Assembly (NCBI GenBank): GCA_964652155.1
Contig: CAZZBK010000053.1
Span: 1-35,103 of the forward strand
Direction: 5' to 3'
Source of the DNA: CAZZBK01 sp964652155
GTDB lineage: Bacteria > Planctomycetota > Planctomycetia > Pirellulales > PNKZ01
Length of the DNA stretch: 35,103 nucleotides
In this document: positions 23,256-31,872 of the stretch, one piece after another
How the letters are laid out: each line of letters opens with the position of its first letter
Numbering within the stretch: the stretch's first letter is position 1
Position numbers and translations under genes: made by a program
Notes under the pieces: model-generated
Database searches by the model: none
Told to the model about the DNA's origin: nothing
What the model saw: the letters and a program-made list of their open reading frames with translations, nothing else

Positions 23256-26222
23256 TTACTCGAACAGCACAAAGCCAAAGCCCTCGGGGCGCTCGTTGAT
23301 TGCCGCGGGCTGGGTCCATGATTGGAAGCCGGTGCCGGGCACGGTTCGTTGCACGCCGACGGCCCAAGCATGCCGGGCTTGCGGAGCGTGTTCGACCAGT
23401 TCGCTCCAGGGGATCGCCGCCTCGACCGACCAACGCTCGGCGTCGCCGCCACGCGCCACGTACCAGTTGGGGTTCCAACTCGTGTCACCCCAGCAATCCT
23501 CGGCCACCCAACCTCGGTGATCGATGACCAGCCGATAGTACGTGGCGTAGTCGCGGTCGACATCGATCAGCCACTCGACCCGATCGTGCGTGGACAGATC
23601 GGGGTCACGCGGCCGCGCGGCCTGTTGCGGCGGCGGCTCCTGGGGTGCCGGGCGCTGGCAACGCGCGGCCAGATACAAAAACTCGTCGTCGTAGGCGATC
23701 AGCGCCACGGCGGGCCACGACGGATCATCTCCCAGCGGCGACTTGAGCTCCAGCGGCTGTGCCGACTGCCAGAACGGTTCGTCGAGCTGACCGTCGAGCC
23801 GTGGCTTCTCGACGCTCTTGCGCGCGACGCCGATCGCTTTGGGGGACGGTCCCGACTGCGGATTCAGGAGCCATTGCTCGCCGGTGGCGCAGGCGCGCCA
23901 CGCATCGCCGCCGCGCGTTTGCGCCGTGTGCAGATAGTAACGCTCGGCCGACTTGTTATACCCACGCGCTCGTTGCGCCACGGCCAGGGGAAATTGCACC
24001 GTCGGCTCGGCGAACACGGCTGGGGCGAGTTGCTCCAACTGTCGCGCGAACGAGGCCGACAGCTCAGCGCGATCGGCGAGTGTGCTCGACTCGCGGAGCG
24101 GCGTCGACGGTTTTTTCATGCGCCAGAGGATCTCGCTGCTCGCATTGGACTGCACAAGCCACATGAGCGCCGCCGCCGAGACGGGATGGTTCGGATGTCG
24201 CGCGACGATGATCTGCAAGCAATCGGCGGCCAGCTCCCAACGGCCGCTCCGCGCGTAGTGCAGGGCCAACTGATAGAGCAAGTCGCCGGCCGAGGCGCTG
24301 TCGAGTCCCTGAGTCAGCTCGCCGAGTTGTGCCAACAGTCGGGGCGCGTCCTGCGGCGCGCGGTCGCTGTGGGCAATGATCGCTTGCAGGTTGCGTTGCT
24401 TCTGAGCGAGTCGCCGCATCAGGTCCAGTGAGTCGTCGTTGGACTCAAGCAACCGGCGCCGCGCGTCCCCTTCGGGAGCCAGCGCGATGCCGCTGAAAAA
24501 GTCGTCCCGTCCCGAGCCCTGCGGCAGCGTGTTGACCAGCAGTTGAAAGCCGAGCGACGAGGGGGATGGCGTGGGCTGATCGCAGACCAGCGCGCGGGGC
24601 AGTTCGGCCAACTCGGCGAGCGAGCCGCGCCACTGCGGCACCAGCTGCGACGTGGTCACGTTTGTCGCGCCGAGCTGCGCGTCCTCGAGTCGTCCGTAAA
24701 CTTTTTTCACCTGCCAGGGTTGCAACCCCCACCGGGCTGACAACTCGGGAAACCGCGTGGGATCAGCCGCCTGCTCGACCGCCCGCAGCACGAGTTGGCT
24801 CATTAAATGGCCCAGCGGGTCGCTTCCGCGCGGACTGGGCGCGTGCGTGACGATGATCTCGGGCCTCCATTGGCGAATTTGCCGCACGAGGTGCGCGTCG
24901 AGTCGCTGGAGCGACTGGCCATCGTTGGCCCGGTCCCAAGCGTCGAGTTGCTGCTGCGCCGAGAGCATGAGCCCCGCGTGCCGCGCGGGGAAGCGCCAGG
25001 CCGACTCGGCCCCGATCGCGCCGCACATCGTGACCGCTTCCTGCGTGCGGCTGTCGAGGGTCGGTGACGCTGCCGCGCCGCGCTCGAGATCGGGCCGCGT
25101 GAGTAGTTCGACGTGGGCCAGGTACCCTTCGCTCGCGCAGAGCCGCAGCAGCAACTCGAACGGCACGCGCTCAGGTTCGGCCAGCAGGGCGAGGAGCGCG
25201 GCGCGCGACCCGCCCCGATGTTGCACGCGCCACGAGCGGCCTCCATCGACCGTGGCCAGGATCCAACCCAATTCGCCGACGGCCCAGCCCCGTTGCTCGT
25301 CGAGCATCGTCAGGGCGTTGAGCGGCGTCGAGGCGCCGGTCTCGAACCACTGCCATGTCCGGCCGTCGTCGCTGGAGTGCCCGACACGCGAGCCGGGGGA
25401 GCCGACAACCCAGACCGATGATCCCACGGCGGCGACGGCACGCCAGTCGCACTCGTCGCCCGTGAGCGCGGCGAGGTCGCCCGGAGGCGTTTGCCAGGTG
25501 CGCCCCAGGTCGTCGCTGCGCATGACGAGCCCGCCGTCGCCGACGAGCCAGCCGCGCGTATCACCGACGAGCTTGAGTTGCCGAACTCGACGCATGCCGA
25601 GCGGGTTGTTGGGCGTGGCTTCGGTGGCGCGGCGGCGAACGCTCTCCAGCCCGCCAAGCGAGCTGGCCACGGCACCGGTGTACGGATCGACAAAATCACC
25701 GGCCGAGAAGCCTCCGGTCAGCTCGCTCACGGCGGGGGTCCAACTCCGGCCGCCGTCGTCGGTCGTGAACAGGCCTGTCGGGAACAGGGCCGATGGGTCG
25801 CCCCAGGCCCAGGCGTGCGTGGGGGACAGGAGCTGGATGCGTTTGAGGGCGGGCAGCAAGACCGAGCGATCGTGCTGCCAAGTCTGGCCGCCGTCGCTGG
25901 TGCGCAGCACGACCGCGCCGCGGGTGTGAATGAGCGGCGTGGTGTGACCGCCGACGGCCCAACCGTGCCGGGCGTCCAGGAAGGCCACCGAGTGCAACGG
26001 GGCCGTCGTGCCCGACTCTTGCCGCGACCACGTCTGCCCGCCGTCGCCCGTGTGCCAAATCGTGCCGTGGTAGCCGACGGCCCAACCGAGCCGCGGATCG
26101 ACAAACGTCACGTCGAGCAGACTGGCGTCTTCACGCAAGGTGCTGGCAAACGCGCGCGGATCGGCGGCATGAACCAGCGTGGCCCAACTCAACAGACCGC
26201 AGGCGAACAGCCAACGTGCCAT
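23256..26222 (-). CDS. Large exported Ycf48-propeller / PIG-L-like / CBM9-like protein
   Basis: Secreted multidomain protein of 988 aa. The signal peptide is MARWLFACGLLSWATLVHAA. Residues about 28-338 form a Ycf48/BNR-type beta-propeller with six TW/SW blade motifs (DGGQTW twice, DGGRSW twice, DLGRTW, DDGRTW) and repeated GWAVG. Residues about 341-515 resemble the PIG-L/LmbE deacetylase fold (QIRQWRPEIIVTHAPSPRGS; DPLGHLMSQLVLRAV), but the expected N-terminal HPDD motif aligns with EPERVP, so metal binding is probably lost. A helical TPR-like part spans about 595-775 (LLYQLALHYARSGRWELAAD). The C-terminus (about 800-988) is CBM9-like (RLDGQLDEPFWQSAQPLEL; VEWLIDVDRDYATYYRLVID; GDAERWSVEAAIPWSEL). 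GGGAG 6 nt upstream supports ATG 26222. It probably binds glycans at the cell surface; any enzymatic role is uncertain. Confidence 0.82.
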   Translation of the reverse strand: MARWLFACGLLSWATLVHAADPRAFASTLREDASLLDVTFVDPRLGWAVGYHGTIWHTGDGGQTWSRQESGTTAPLHSVAFLDARHGWAVGGHTTPLIHTRGAVVLRTSDGGQTWQHDRSVLLPALKRIQLLSPTHAWAWGDPSALFPTGLFTTDDGGRSWTPAVSELTGGFSAGDFVDPYTGAVASSLGGLESVRRRATEATPNNPLGMRRVRQLKLVGDTRGWLVGDGGLVMRSDDLGRTWQTPPGDLAALTGDECDWRAVAAVGSSVWVVGSPGSRVGHSSDDGRTWQWFETGASTPLNALTMLDEQRGWAVGELGWILATVDGGRSWRVQHRGGSRAALLALLAEPERVPFELLLRLCASEGYLAHVELLTRPDLERGAAASPTLDSRTQEAVTMCGAIGAESAWRFPARHAGLMLSAQQQLDAWDRANDGQSLQRLDAHLVRQIRQWRPEIIVTHAPSPRGSDPLGHLMSQLVLRAVEQAADPTRFPELSARWGLQPWQVKKVYGRLEDAQLGATNVTTSQLVPQWRGSLAELAELPRALVCDQPTPSPSSLGFQLLVNTLPQGSGRDDFFSGIALAPEGDARRRLLESNDDSLDLMRRLAQKQRNLQAIIAHSDRAPQDAPRLLAQLGELTQGLDSASAGDLLYQLALHYARSGRWELAADCLQIIVARHPNHPVSAAALMWLVQSNASSEILWRMKKPSTPLRESSTLADRAELSASFARQLEQLAPAVFAEPTVQFPLAVAQRARGYNKSAERYYLHTAQTRGGDAWRACATGEQWLLNPQSGPSPKAIGVARKSVEKPRLDGQLDEPFWQSAQPLELKSPLGDDPSWPAVALIAYDDEFLYLAARCQRPAPQEPPPQQAARPRDPDLSTHDRVEWLIDVDRDYATYYRLVIDHRGWVAEDCWGDTSWNPNWYVARGGDAERWSVEAAIPWSELVEHAPQARHAWAVGVQRTVPGTGFQSWTQPAAINERPEGFGFVLFE

Positions 26223-26330
26223 GGTCAACTCCCTTGGACCGATCAGGAAACGGACTGCGCGAACATCGCGGCGGCGGGATTGTACGCGACAAAGCCACGG
26301 GGCCCCAACAGCATCCCCGGCACGTTCGTG

Positions 26331-27680
26331 CTAGCATGCCGCGACGCGGGCTTGCAACCGCTGCGCGTAGAGATCGAGCAGCCCTTGAGCCGATTCGCGG
26401 CTGATCTCCTGCCGATCGTAGTTGGCAATCACGCTCAGCACGCCGCGATAGGAAAGCGAGGTGATCGAGACACTCGACTGGGGTCGAACCGGCGGGGCCG
26501 ACTCGATCGCCTCGAGCCGCAGGCCACCCGCGAGCAACATCCCCTCCTCGCGCGGCAAGGTCGAGTCGGAGAACACGCGACCCATGTTGCTGAAGGTCGA
26601 GGTCGCCAGGCATTTATGATCGCACACAAAAGGCTCGAGCGAGCCCGAGAGCTTTTCGCAACAGCCAAGCACGCGATGAAATGACAAGGCCATGCGGGCT
26701 CGTTTGAGCCAGAGCATTTCCAAGTGGACAGTCCGCAGCAGCCAGTGGGGCTTTTGCAGCACGCCACGCACGCGCTCGATGGGGGTCATGCCGACAATGT
26801 TCGCCGCCGGCATCGTCTCGTCCGCGGCGCCACGCAAGTTGATCGGGATCATTAGCCGCAGCGTGTGGCAAATCGCCCGGCCGGTCACACGCTCGTTCCA
26901 GTCCCGAATCGCCAACAGCCAATCGGTCGCCAGCAGGTCGTTGAGCAGTAGCCCCTTGCCTTTGGCCAGCGTCGAGAGGCCCCGCACGACGTCGGTGCCC
27001 AACGTCACCGTCGGATAGTCGGGAAGCTCACGAAGCTGCTCGGGCAACAAAGGCTCGAACGGCAGCGACTCGAGCGGAAACGGCTTGCGTAGGAAGAACC
27101 ACAGTGACCCAAACACGACGCCGATCAGTTCCACCGGCAGGCGCAGCAGGTAATGAAACCAGCGCAGGCCAAATCGGCTGCGCTGCTTGAGCCCCTCGGG
27201 GTCGAGCGCGCGCGGTTCGACGTTCGCGCGCGGCTCAAGCCGCCGATGATAGATCCGCAGCAGGTCGTCGAGGAAGCGGTACGCGCCGACTCCGTCGCAG
27301 CAGCTATGATGAAACTGGAAACGCATCTCGACCCGGCCGTCGCCGTGGCGCACCCAGCAACGCAAGCCCTTCTCGCGATGCAAATCGATACGGGCCACGT
27401 CCGGAAAGCGCAGCGGCGCCGAGTGCTCTTGGCAATCGAGCCAGGGTGTGTCGTCGCGGGCCGCGACCCAGCGCAGATCGCGGGGCGAATCCCCCTCGAC
27501 GAGCGCCGAGAGCAACGGCTCGCGGCGCTGGGCGACCCGCAACGACTCGCGCCACGCGGACTCGTCGAGCTTGCCGCGAAAGCGCAGCACGATGGTAAAG
27601 GCCATCGGCTGCCACGGTCGGTCGTCGGCCAACATGTAGCGTTCGAAGACGGTGAGCGGCAGAGGAAAGACCATCGCCAT
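26331..27680 (-). CDS. Condensation-domain / acyltransferase-like protein
   Basis: Cytoplasmic or membrane-associated protein of 449 aa with the CoA-dependent acyltransferase fold. The catalytic HHxxxDG motif is HHSCCDG (His124, His125, Asp129), after an N-terminal helix pattern typical of condensation and wax-ester-synthase-like domains (LTVFERYMLADDRPWQPMAF). Hydrophobic segments near 165-190 (LLRLPVELIGVVFGSLWFFL) suggest membrane contact. Later parts (LLLNDLLATDWLLAIRDWNE; MIPINLRGAADETMPAANIV; TSTFSNMGRVF) match the C-terminal half of such enzymes, where DLRP/DFGWG-like motifs vary. It starts 6 nt after the thiolase stop on the same strand, pointing to an acyl-CoA-dependent lipid reaction. 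The frame stays open into the thiolase gene, but that extension is antisense-like noise. The acyl acceptor is unknown. Confidence 0.78.
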   Translation of the reverse strand: MAMVFPLPLTVFERYMLADDRPWQPMAFTIVLRFRGKLDESAWRESLRVAQRREPLLSALVEGDSPRDLRWVAARDDTPWLDCQEHSAPLRFPDVARIDLHREKGLRCWVRHGDGRVEMRFQFHHSCCDGVGAYRFLDDLLRIYHRRLEPRANVEPRALDPEGLKQRSRFGLRWFHYLLRLPVELIGVVFGSLWFFLRKPFPLESLPFEPLLPEQLRELPDYPTVTLGTDVVRGLSTLAKGKGLLLNDLLATDWLLAIRDWNERVTGRAICHTLRLMIPINLRGAADETMPAANIVGMTPIERVRGVLQKPHWLLRTVHLEMLWLKRARMALSFHRVLGCCEKLSGSLEPFVCDHKCLATSTFSNMGRVFSDSTLPREEGMLLAGGLRLEAIESAPPVRPQSSVSITSLSYRGVLSVIANYDRQEISRESAQGLLDLYAQRLQARVAAC

Positions 27681-27685
27681 CCGCG

Positions 27686-28849
27686 TCAGGAGGGGACCCG
27701 CTCGAAAATCGTGGCGATGCCTTGACCCATGCCAATGCACATCGCGGCGAGGCCGTATCGGGCGTCGCGGTCGACCATCGCGTGAATCAGCGTGGTGGCG
27801 ATGCGGGCACCACTGGCGCCGAGCGGATGGCCCAGCGCGATCGAACCGCCGCGCACGTTGAGCTTGTCGTCGCTGATGCCCAACTCGCGTTGGCAGACAA
27901 TGGCCTGCACGGCGAACGCCTCGTTGAGTTCGACCAAATCGAGCTGCGCGACGTTCAGCTCGGCGCGGGCCAGCGCCTTGTTCACGGCGGGCACGGGACC
28001 GGTGCCCATGAAGCGTGGGTCGACACCGACGACGGCCGAGCTGACGACCCGCGCCAGCGGCTTGAGCCCCAGCTTGAGCGCGCGTTGGCTGGACATCATG
28101 AGCAGCGCCGCGGCGCCGTCGTTCAGGGGCGAGCTGTTGCCCGCGGTGACGGTCCCGCCCGAGGTCGCAAAGGCCGGATTGAGCGAGGCCAACTGTTCGA
28201 GGCTGGTGTCGGGACGGACACATTGATCGGTCGTGATCTGGACCCGTTCGCCGTTGGACTTATGCCCCCAGGTGGGGACGATCTCGCGCTTGAACTCGCC
28301 CCGCGCGTGAGCGGCCGCCGCGCGCTGATGGCTGCGGAGCGCGAACTCGTCTTGTTCGCGGCGCGAGATCTGCCGCTGCTGCGCAAGATTCTCGGCCGTG
28401 TTGCCCATCACCAGCGATTCGACCGGCGTGCGGGCGAACACGTTTGGATTGACAAACTCCGAGGTCTCCATGGGGATGTGCTGCATGTGCTCGACGCCGC
28501 CAACGACCTGCACGTCCTCGGCTCCGCCGCGAATGCTGCACGCGGCCTGATTGATCGCTTGCAGACTTGAACCGCAGAGCCGATTGATGGTCGTGCCGGC
28601 AGTTTCGAGCGGTAACCCCGACAGCAGCGCGATCATGCGCGCCACGTTAAAGCCTTGCTCGAAACGTTGACCCGTGACGCCAAACACCAGGTCCTCGATC
28701 TCCCGAGGATCGATGCCGGTCGTTTCGATCAGGGCGCGCACCACCGACACCGCGAGGTCGTCGGAGCGCACGTCGCGAAAGTAACCCAAATTTTTATGCG
28801 ATCGCCCGATAGCTGTCCGCGCACAGGCGACGACGACGGCGTCCCTCAT
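27686..28849 (-). CDS. Thiolase (acetyl-CoA C-acyltransferase)
   Basis: Thiolase of 387 aa, normal length for the family, expected to cleave or form 3-ketoacyl-CoA in fatty-acid degradation or C4-unit synthesis. The catalytic set is complete: nucleophile Cys92 (NRLCGSSLQAIN), NEAF at 309-312, GGSIALGHPLGASGAR with His341, and Cys371 in CIGMGQG. The start sequence MRDAVVVACARTAIGRS is typical. It is the first gene of a two-gene minus-strand unit with the condensation-like protein, 5 nt apart. No hydroxyacyl-CoA dehydrogenase or hydratase is adjacent, so whether it is FadA-like (long chain) or an acetyl-CoA acetyltransferase is undecided. Confidence 0.95.
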   Translation of the reverse strand: MRDAVVVACARTAIGRSHKNLGYFRDVRSDDLAVSVVRALIETTGIDPREIEDLVFGVTGQRFEQGFNVARMIALLSGLPLETAGTTINRLCGSSLQAINQAACSIRGGAEDVQVVGGVEHMQHIPMETSEFVNPNVFARTPVESLVMGNTAENLAQQRQISRREQDEFALRSHQRAAAAHARGEFKREIVPTWGHKSNGERVQITTDQCVRPDTSLEQLASLNPAFATSGGTVTAGNSSPLNDGAAALLMMSSQRALKLGLKPLARVVSSAVVGVDPRFMGTGPVPAVNKALARAELNVAQLDLVELNEAFAVQAIVCQRELGISDDKLNVRGGSIALGHPLGASGARIATTLIHAMVDRDARYGLAAMCIGMGQGIATIFERVPS

Positions 28850-29411
28850 GAGAACCAGCTGCTCAAAATGCGTCCGTTCTAGCTAAGTGGTTGCGCCGCC
28901 ACGACGCTCTGGCGTCGCCTGGGGCGGCATACGGTGGCCTGTTAATCGACGTCCGCGCGGCGAACGAGCCCCAGCGAGTATCGCGAGGCCAAGTAACAGC
29001 GGGCTTCCGTGGGTCGCCCGGGTTCATTCACTGCGCAGTCCTCAATTAGACCGGTCGCCATTGTAACGTTTCGAGGTCACCGCCTGAAAGCCCTGTGAAT
29101 AATTCGGCAAAATAGGGGGCCGCGGCGCGACGCCGTCATCGGCCCGAATGAATGCCGCGACCTTCCCGAGCATACGGACCGGACAAAAAGTCGCGTTGGA
29201 ATCTGCGGCGTCGGACCAGGTCAAATGAAGGGCTCAGCGTGCTGAGCAGGCCGATGGTGGCCCAGCCGCTTCCCCCCCATGCGAAAACGCGTGACGGCCA
29301 TCGGTGAGATCCTTCTAATTCTCGACATTGAACAGCAGCCAAGGAGCGTTCCAGGAGCCGTCGGCGCGTTGCAACGACTCTAGTCTGTCCAGCAGCGACT
29401 CGGGAGAACGC
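28850..29411. other. Gene-poor intergenic stretch with possible coding remnants
   Basis: About 560 bp without a convincing gene. On the minus strand, 29315-29411 reads ERSPESLLDRLESLQRADGS followed by WNAPWLLFNVEN and a stop. This resembles a C-terminal prenyltransferase/squalene-cyclase-like repeat (LQRADGSW), but no start or remaining gene is present. Another minus-strand frame near 28940-29005 reads SPLLLGLAILAGARSPRGRR, a hydrophobic stretch plus basic tail like a C-terminal sorting or anchor segment, also without an upstream gene. Both may be debris of decayed genes or chance. Short palindromic bits (GCTCAGCGTGCTGAGC at 29230-29245) are present. Confidence 0.35.
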
Positions 29412-30155
29412 TCACTTTTTATCGAGGTCATACACGAAGGCGTGATCGTCCGCGGGGAGGACCCAGACGTTCCGAAACTTTACTGGGTTGCCGTGGTCCT
29501 GAAGGAACACAGGACCGGTCATCGTCTTCTTCTGCCGATCCCAGATCGTTTCCAGGTACTTGGTGGTGCCGAATCGGAACGGGTGGAACACTGATTTAGG
29601 CTCGCCGAATTGAGCCCCGTCTTGGACTTTCTGCCCATTGAACCACACGATGACGGTCCCATTCTCGACAATCTTCCCCGACTCGTCCCGCCGAGGCGCC
29701 CGGTAGCGGATGTCGAAGACCTGCCACTCCCCTGGCATCCGGCAGGCGTTCATGAGCGGCTTCGAGAAGCCATACACCGCCCCGGCATCCTCTTGGGTAA
29801 TGGTCTCCTTGCCGAAGGAGTTCAGAATCTGCACTTCGTAGTTCCCGTGGATGTAGACACCGCTATTCCCGGGCCCCTTTTCCGGCAGCATGAACTCCAC
29901 GTGGATGTCCGCGTCTCGGAAATGAAGTTTGGAGACGATGTGATTCCGGTTCCCTTTGGGCGTCGAGATGACCCCACCGGCCTCGACCGGCCAGTCGATC
30001 TTCTCGCCCGCCATGCTCATAAACGAGTGGTTCCCCTTGTCGTCGAGGAGCACGGTCGCGCCCTTCGGGGGTGGGGCGGGGAGTTGGCTCTGGTCCGGTG
30101 TGAAGTCGCGATCGGCCGCAAGAAGAAAAAGTGAGAGCAAGATCGTGGGGGTCAT
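29412..30155 (-). CDS. Exported DUF1080 (3-keto-disaccharide hydrolase-like) protein
   Basis: Secreted protein of 247 aa with a short signal peptide (MTPTILLSLFLLAA) and one DUF1080 domain, a concanavalin-like jelly roll common in planctomycetes and Bacteroidetes and described as 3-keto-disaccharide hydrolase. Typical parts are HIVSKLHFRDADIHVEFMLP, KGPGNSGVYIHGNYEVQILN, GEWQVFDIRYRAPRRDESGK, NGTVIVWFNGQKVQDGAQF and TGPVFLQDHGNPVKFRNVWV. The domain is complete. GGAGG (7 nt upstream on the minus strand) supports ATG 30155. It stands alone between a gene-poor stretch and the MFS genes, so its partners are not visible here. It likely acts on sugars outside the cytoplasm. Confidence 0.93.
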   Translation of the reverse strand: MTPTILLSLFLLAADRDFTPDQSQLPAPPPKGATVLLDDKGNHSFMSMAGEKIDWPVEAGGVISTPKGNRNHIVSKLHFRDADIHVEFMLPEKGPGNSGVYIHGNYEVQILNSFGKETITQEDAGAVYGFSKPLMNACRMPGEWQVFDIRYRAPRRDESGKIVENGTVIVWFNGQKVQDGAQFGEPKSVFHPFRFGTTKYLETIWDRQKKTMTGPVFLQDHGNPVKFRNVWVLPADDHAFVYDLDKK

Positions 30156-30254
30156 CTGGTCGCCTCCGACAGTTGTAGGTTGGTATTGCGGGTGAAAATC
30201 AATCCCACCGGGACGTCGTTTGATCCCAACGGCCCAAGGATATCGCGCGACAGC

Positions 30255-31802
30255 CTACTCCGGCAGCGGCTGGCCGCGGGTCTCGGGAGCGAACCAAATC
30301 AGCACCGCGCCAAATAAATAGATGGCGCTAATGTAGCTGCACGCGACCGGATAGCCGCCGGTGATCCCCGCGTAAGTCGTCGACTCGGCGAAGAACGGCA
30401 GCAACGCGCTCATCTGCAATGTGCCGATCGCGGCAATGATGCGACCAAAGTTGAAGGCGAAGCCCTGGCCCGTGGCCCGCACGCGCGTGGCGAACAACTC
30501 AGGCAGATACAGCGGCAACCAGCCGTAGAACGAGGCCGTGCAGGCACCGGCCGTGAAGGCCCAAAACAAGAACGAGGCACCGTACTCGTTGTGGAATTGG
30601 AAGAAGACAAGCGCCGAGACGAGCGAGACCAAGCAGAGCAGGCAGTACGCCATCCGTCGCCCGAGCCAGTCACCGGCCATCGCGGCGAGAATGGTACCGA
30701 TGATTGCACCAACGGCGAGCACGATCTGCGTCCACTCGCGGGCATGGTACTGATTATTGGTCAATTGAGCGGCCCAGGTGGCAGCCCATTGCGTCGAGCC
30801 CCAGGTGCCGAGCAACGCCACGCCGCTCAGGCCCGCGCCGAGCAACATGCGTCGCACGGTGGGCCAGGGCGAGATCATCGCGGCGGCTTGCTTGCTGGCG
30901 ACGGTTCGTTGCAGGAAGCGAAGTACCGGATACGTGTAGCCCATCACGGCAATTGCCAAACCCACGAGCGTGCCGAGCACGCGCACCACCGGCGTGTAGT
31001 CATTCGCCCAAACGTACACGATCATGAACGGGCCGACCGCGCCGACGACAACCCCCAGCAGGTCGATGGGCAGCCAATGCGAGGTGCTCCCTTTGCCCCG
31101 TTCTTCTTCCCACTTGTGCGACTCGGGCACGAAGATGCGGAAGAAGAACGTGAGCACGGCGGGGAGCGTGCCGAGGATCATCATGAGCCGCCAGCCCTTG
31201 TGCGCGACGAGCATTTGCACGGTCGAGTCGCCGAGCCCCAGGCTCGACAGGACTTGCTCGCACTCGGCGAGGATGGACGAGAGCGCGATGCCGACGAAGC
31301 CGACGAGCAGGTAACCGGCGTTGGCCGCCGCGCCAATCAGACCGGCCATCAGGGACCGTGAGCGGTTGGGCCAGACCTCCATGACAAGCGCGACCCCCAA
31401 GGCCCATTCGCCCCCCATGCCCAGCGAGGCGATGAACCGCAAGATGCCCAACTGCAACGGCGACTGCGCGACGCCACACAAGCCGGTGAAGAGCGCGTAG
31501 GTGAGCACGCTCAGGCTCATGGCGCGCACGCGGCCGATGCGATCGCCGAGCCAGCCGAAGACGACGCCCCCGGTGGCCGCTCCGACCAAAAACACGGCAA
31601 TGATCACGCCGAAGTAGAAGCCGATTTCGCCTTCCTGAGCTTTGCTGGGTGTGCCCACGATGCCGAGCATGTCTTGCACGGCGGCCCGGCCAACCATCGA
31701 GAACACGCCCATCTCGGCCCCGTCGAACATCCAGCCCAACAGGGCCGCAATGAGTGCCATCCACTGGGCGCGAGTGGTCGACGATTCAGGAGGCTTCGTC
31801 AT
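30255..31802 (-). CDS. MFS transporter
   Basis: Major facilitator superfamily permease of 515 aa with 12 predicted membrane helices. The loop 2-3 signature is GWLGDRIGRVRAMSLS, helix 4 has LRFIASLGMGGEWALGVALV, and the second-half signature is AMAGDWLGRRMAYCLLC. The arrangement resembles the sugar/metabolite:H+ symporter groups (GGEW in helix 4, RATGQGFAFNFGR near the end). The substrate cannot be assigned. It lies 70 nt downstream of a second MFS gene on the same strand, and the two are probably co-transcribed. Start ATG 31802. Confidence 0.92.
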   Translation of the reverse strand: MTKPPESSTTRAQWMALIAALLGWMFDGAEMGVFSMVGRAAVQDMLGIVGTPSKAQEGEIGFYFGVIIAVFLVGAATGGVVFGWLGDRIGRVRAMSLSVLTYALFTGLCGVAQSPLQLGILRFIASLGMGGEWALGVALVMEVWPNRSRSLMAGLIGAAANAGYLLVGFVGIALSSILAECEQVLSSLGLGDSTVQMLVAHKGWRLMMILGTLPAVLTFFFRIFVPESHKWEEERGKGSTSHWLPIDLLGVVVGAVGPFMIVYVWANDYTPVVRVLGTLVGLAIAVMGYTYPVLRFLQRTVASKQAAAMISPWPTVRRMLLGAGLSGVALLGTWGSTQWAATWAAQLTNNQYHAREWTQIVLAVGAIIGTILAAMAGDWLGRRMAYCLLCLVSLVSALVFFQFHNEYGASFLFWAFTAGACTASFYGWLPLYLPELFATRVRATGQGFAFNFGRIIAAIGTLQMSALLPFFAESTTYAGITGGYPVACSYISAIYLFGAVLIWFAPETRGQPLPE

Positions 31803-31872
31803 GCGGTCACGCGTCCATTTCTAGCAAAGGGGATGTTCGAGGGCCCGACCATTCGCATCGTAACGCGTCACG

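Noticed and set aside
22294..23478. 394-codon minus-strand frame over the SGNH-like gene
   Set aside because: Crosses two real genes and overlaps the signal-bearing SGNH protein; composition is shadow-like.
27681..28223. N-terminal extension of the condensation-like frame into the thiolase gene
   Set aside because: The extra 181 residues are Arg/Ala-rich and overlap the thiolase in another frame. The ATG at 27680 lies 5 nt after the thiolase stop and starts the recognisable protein.
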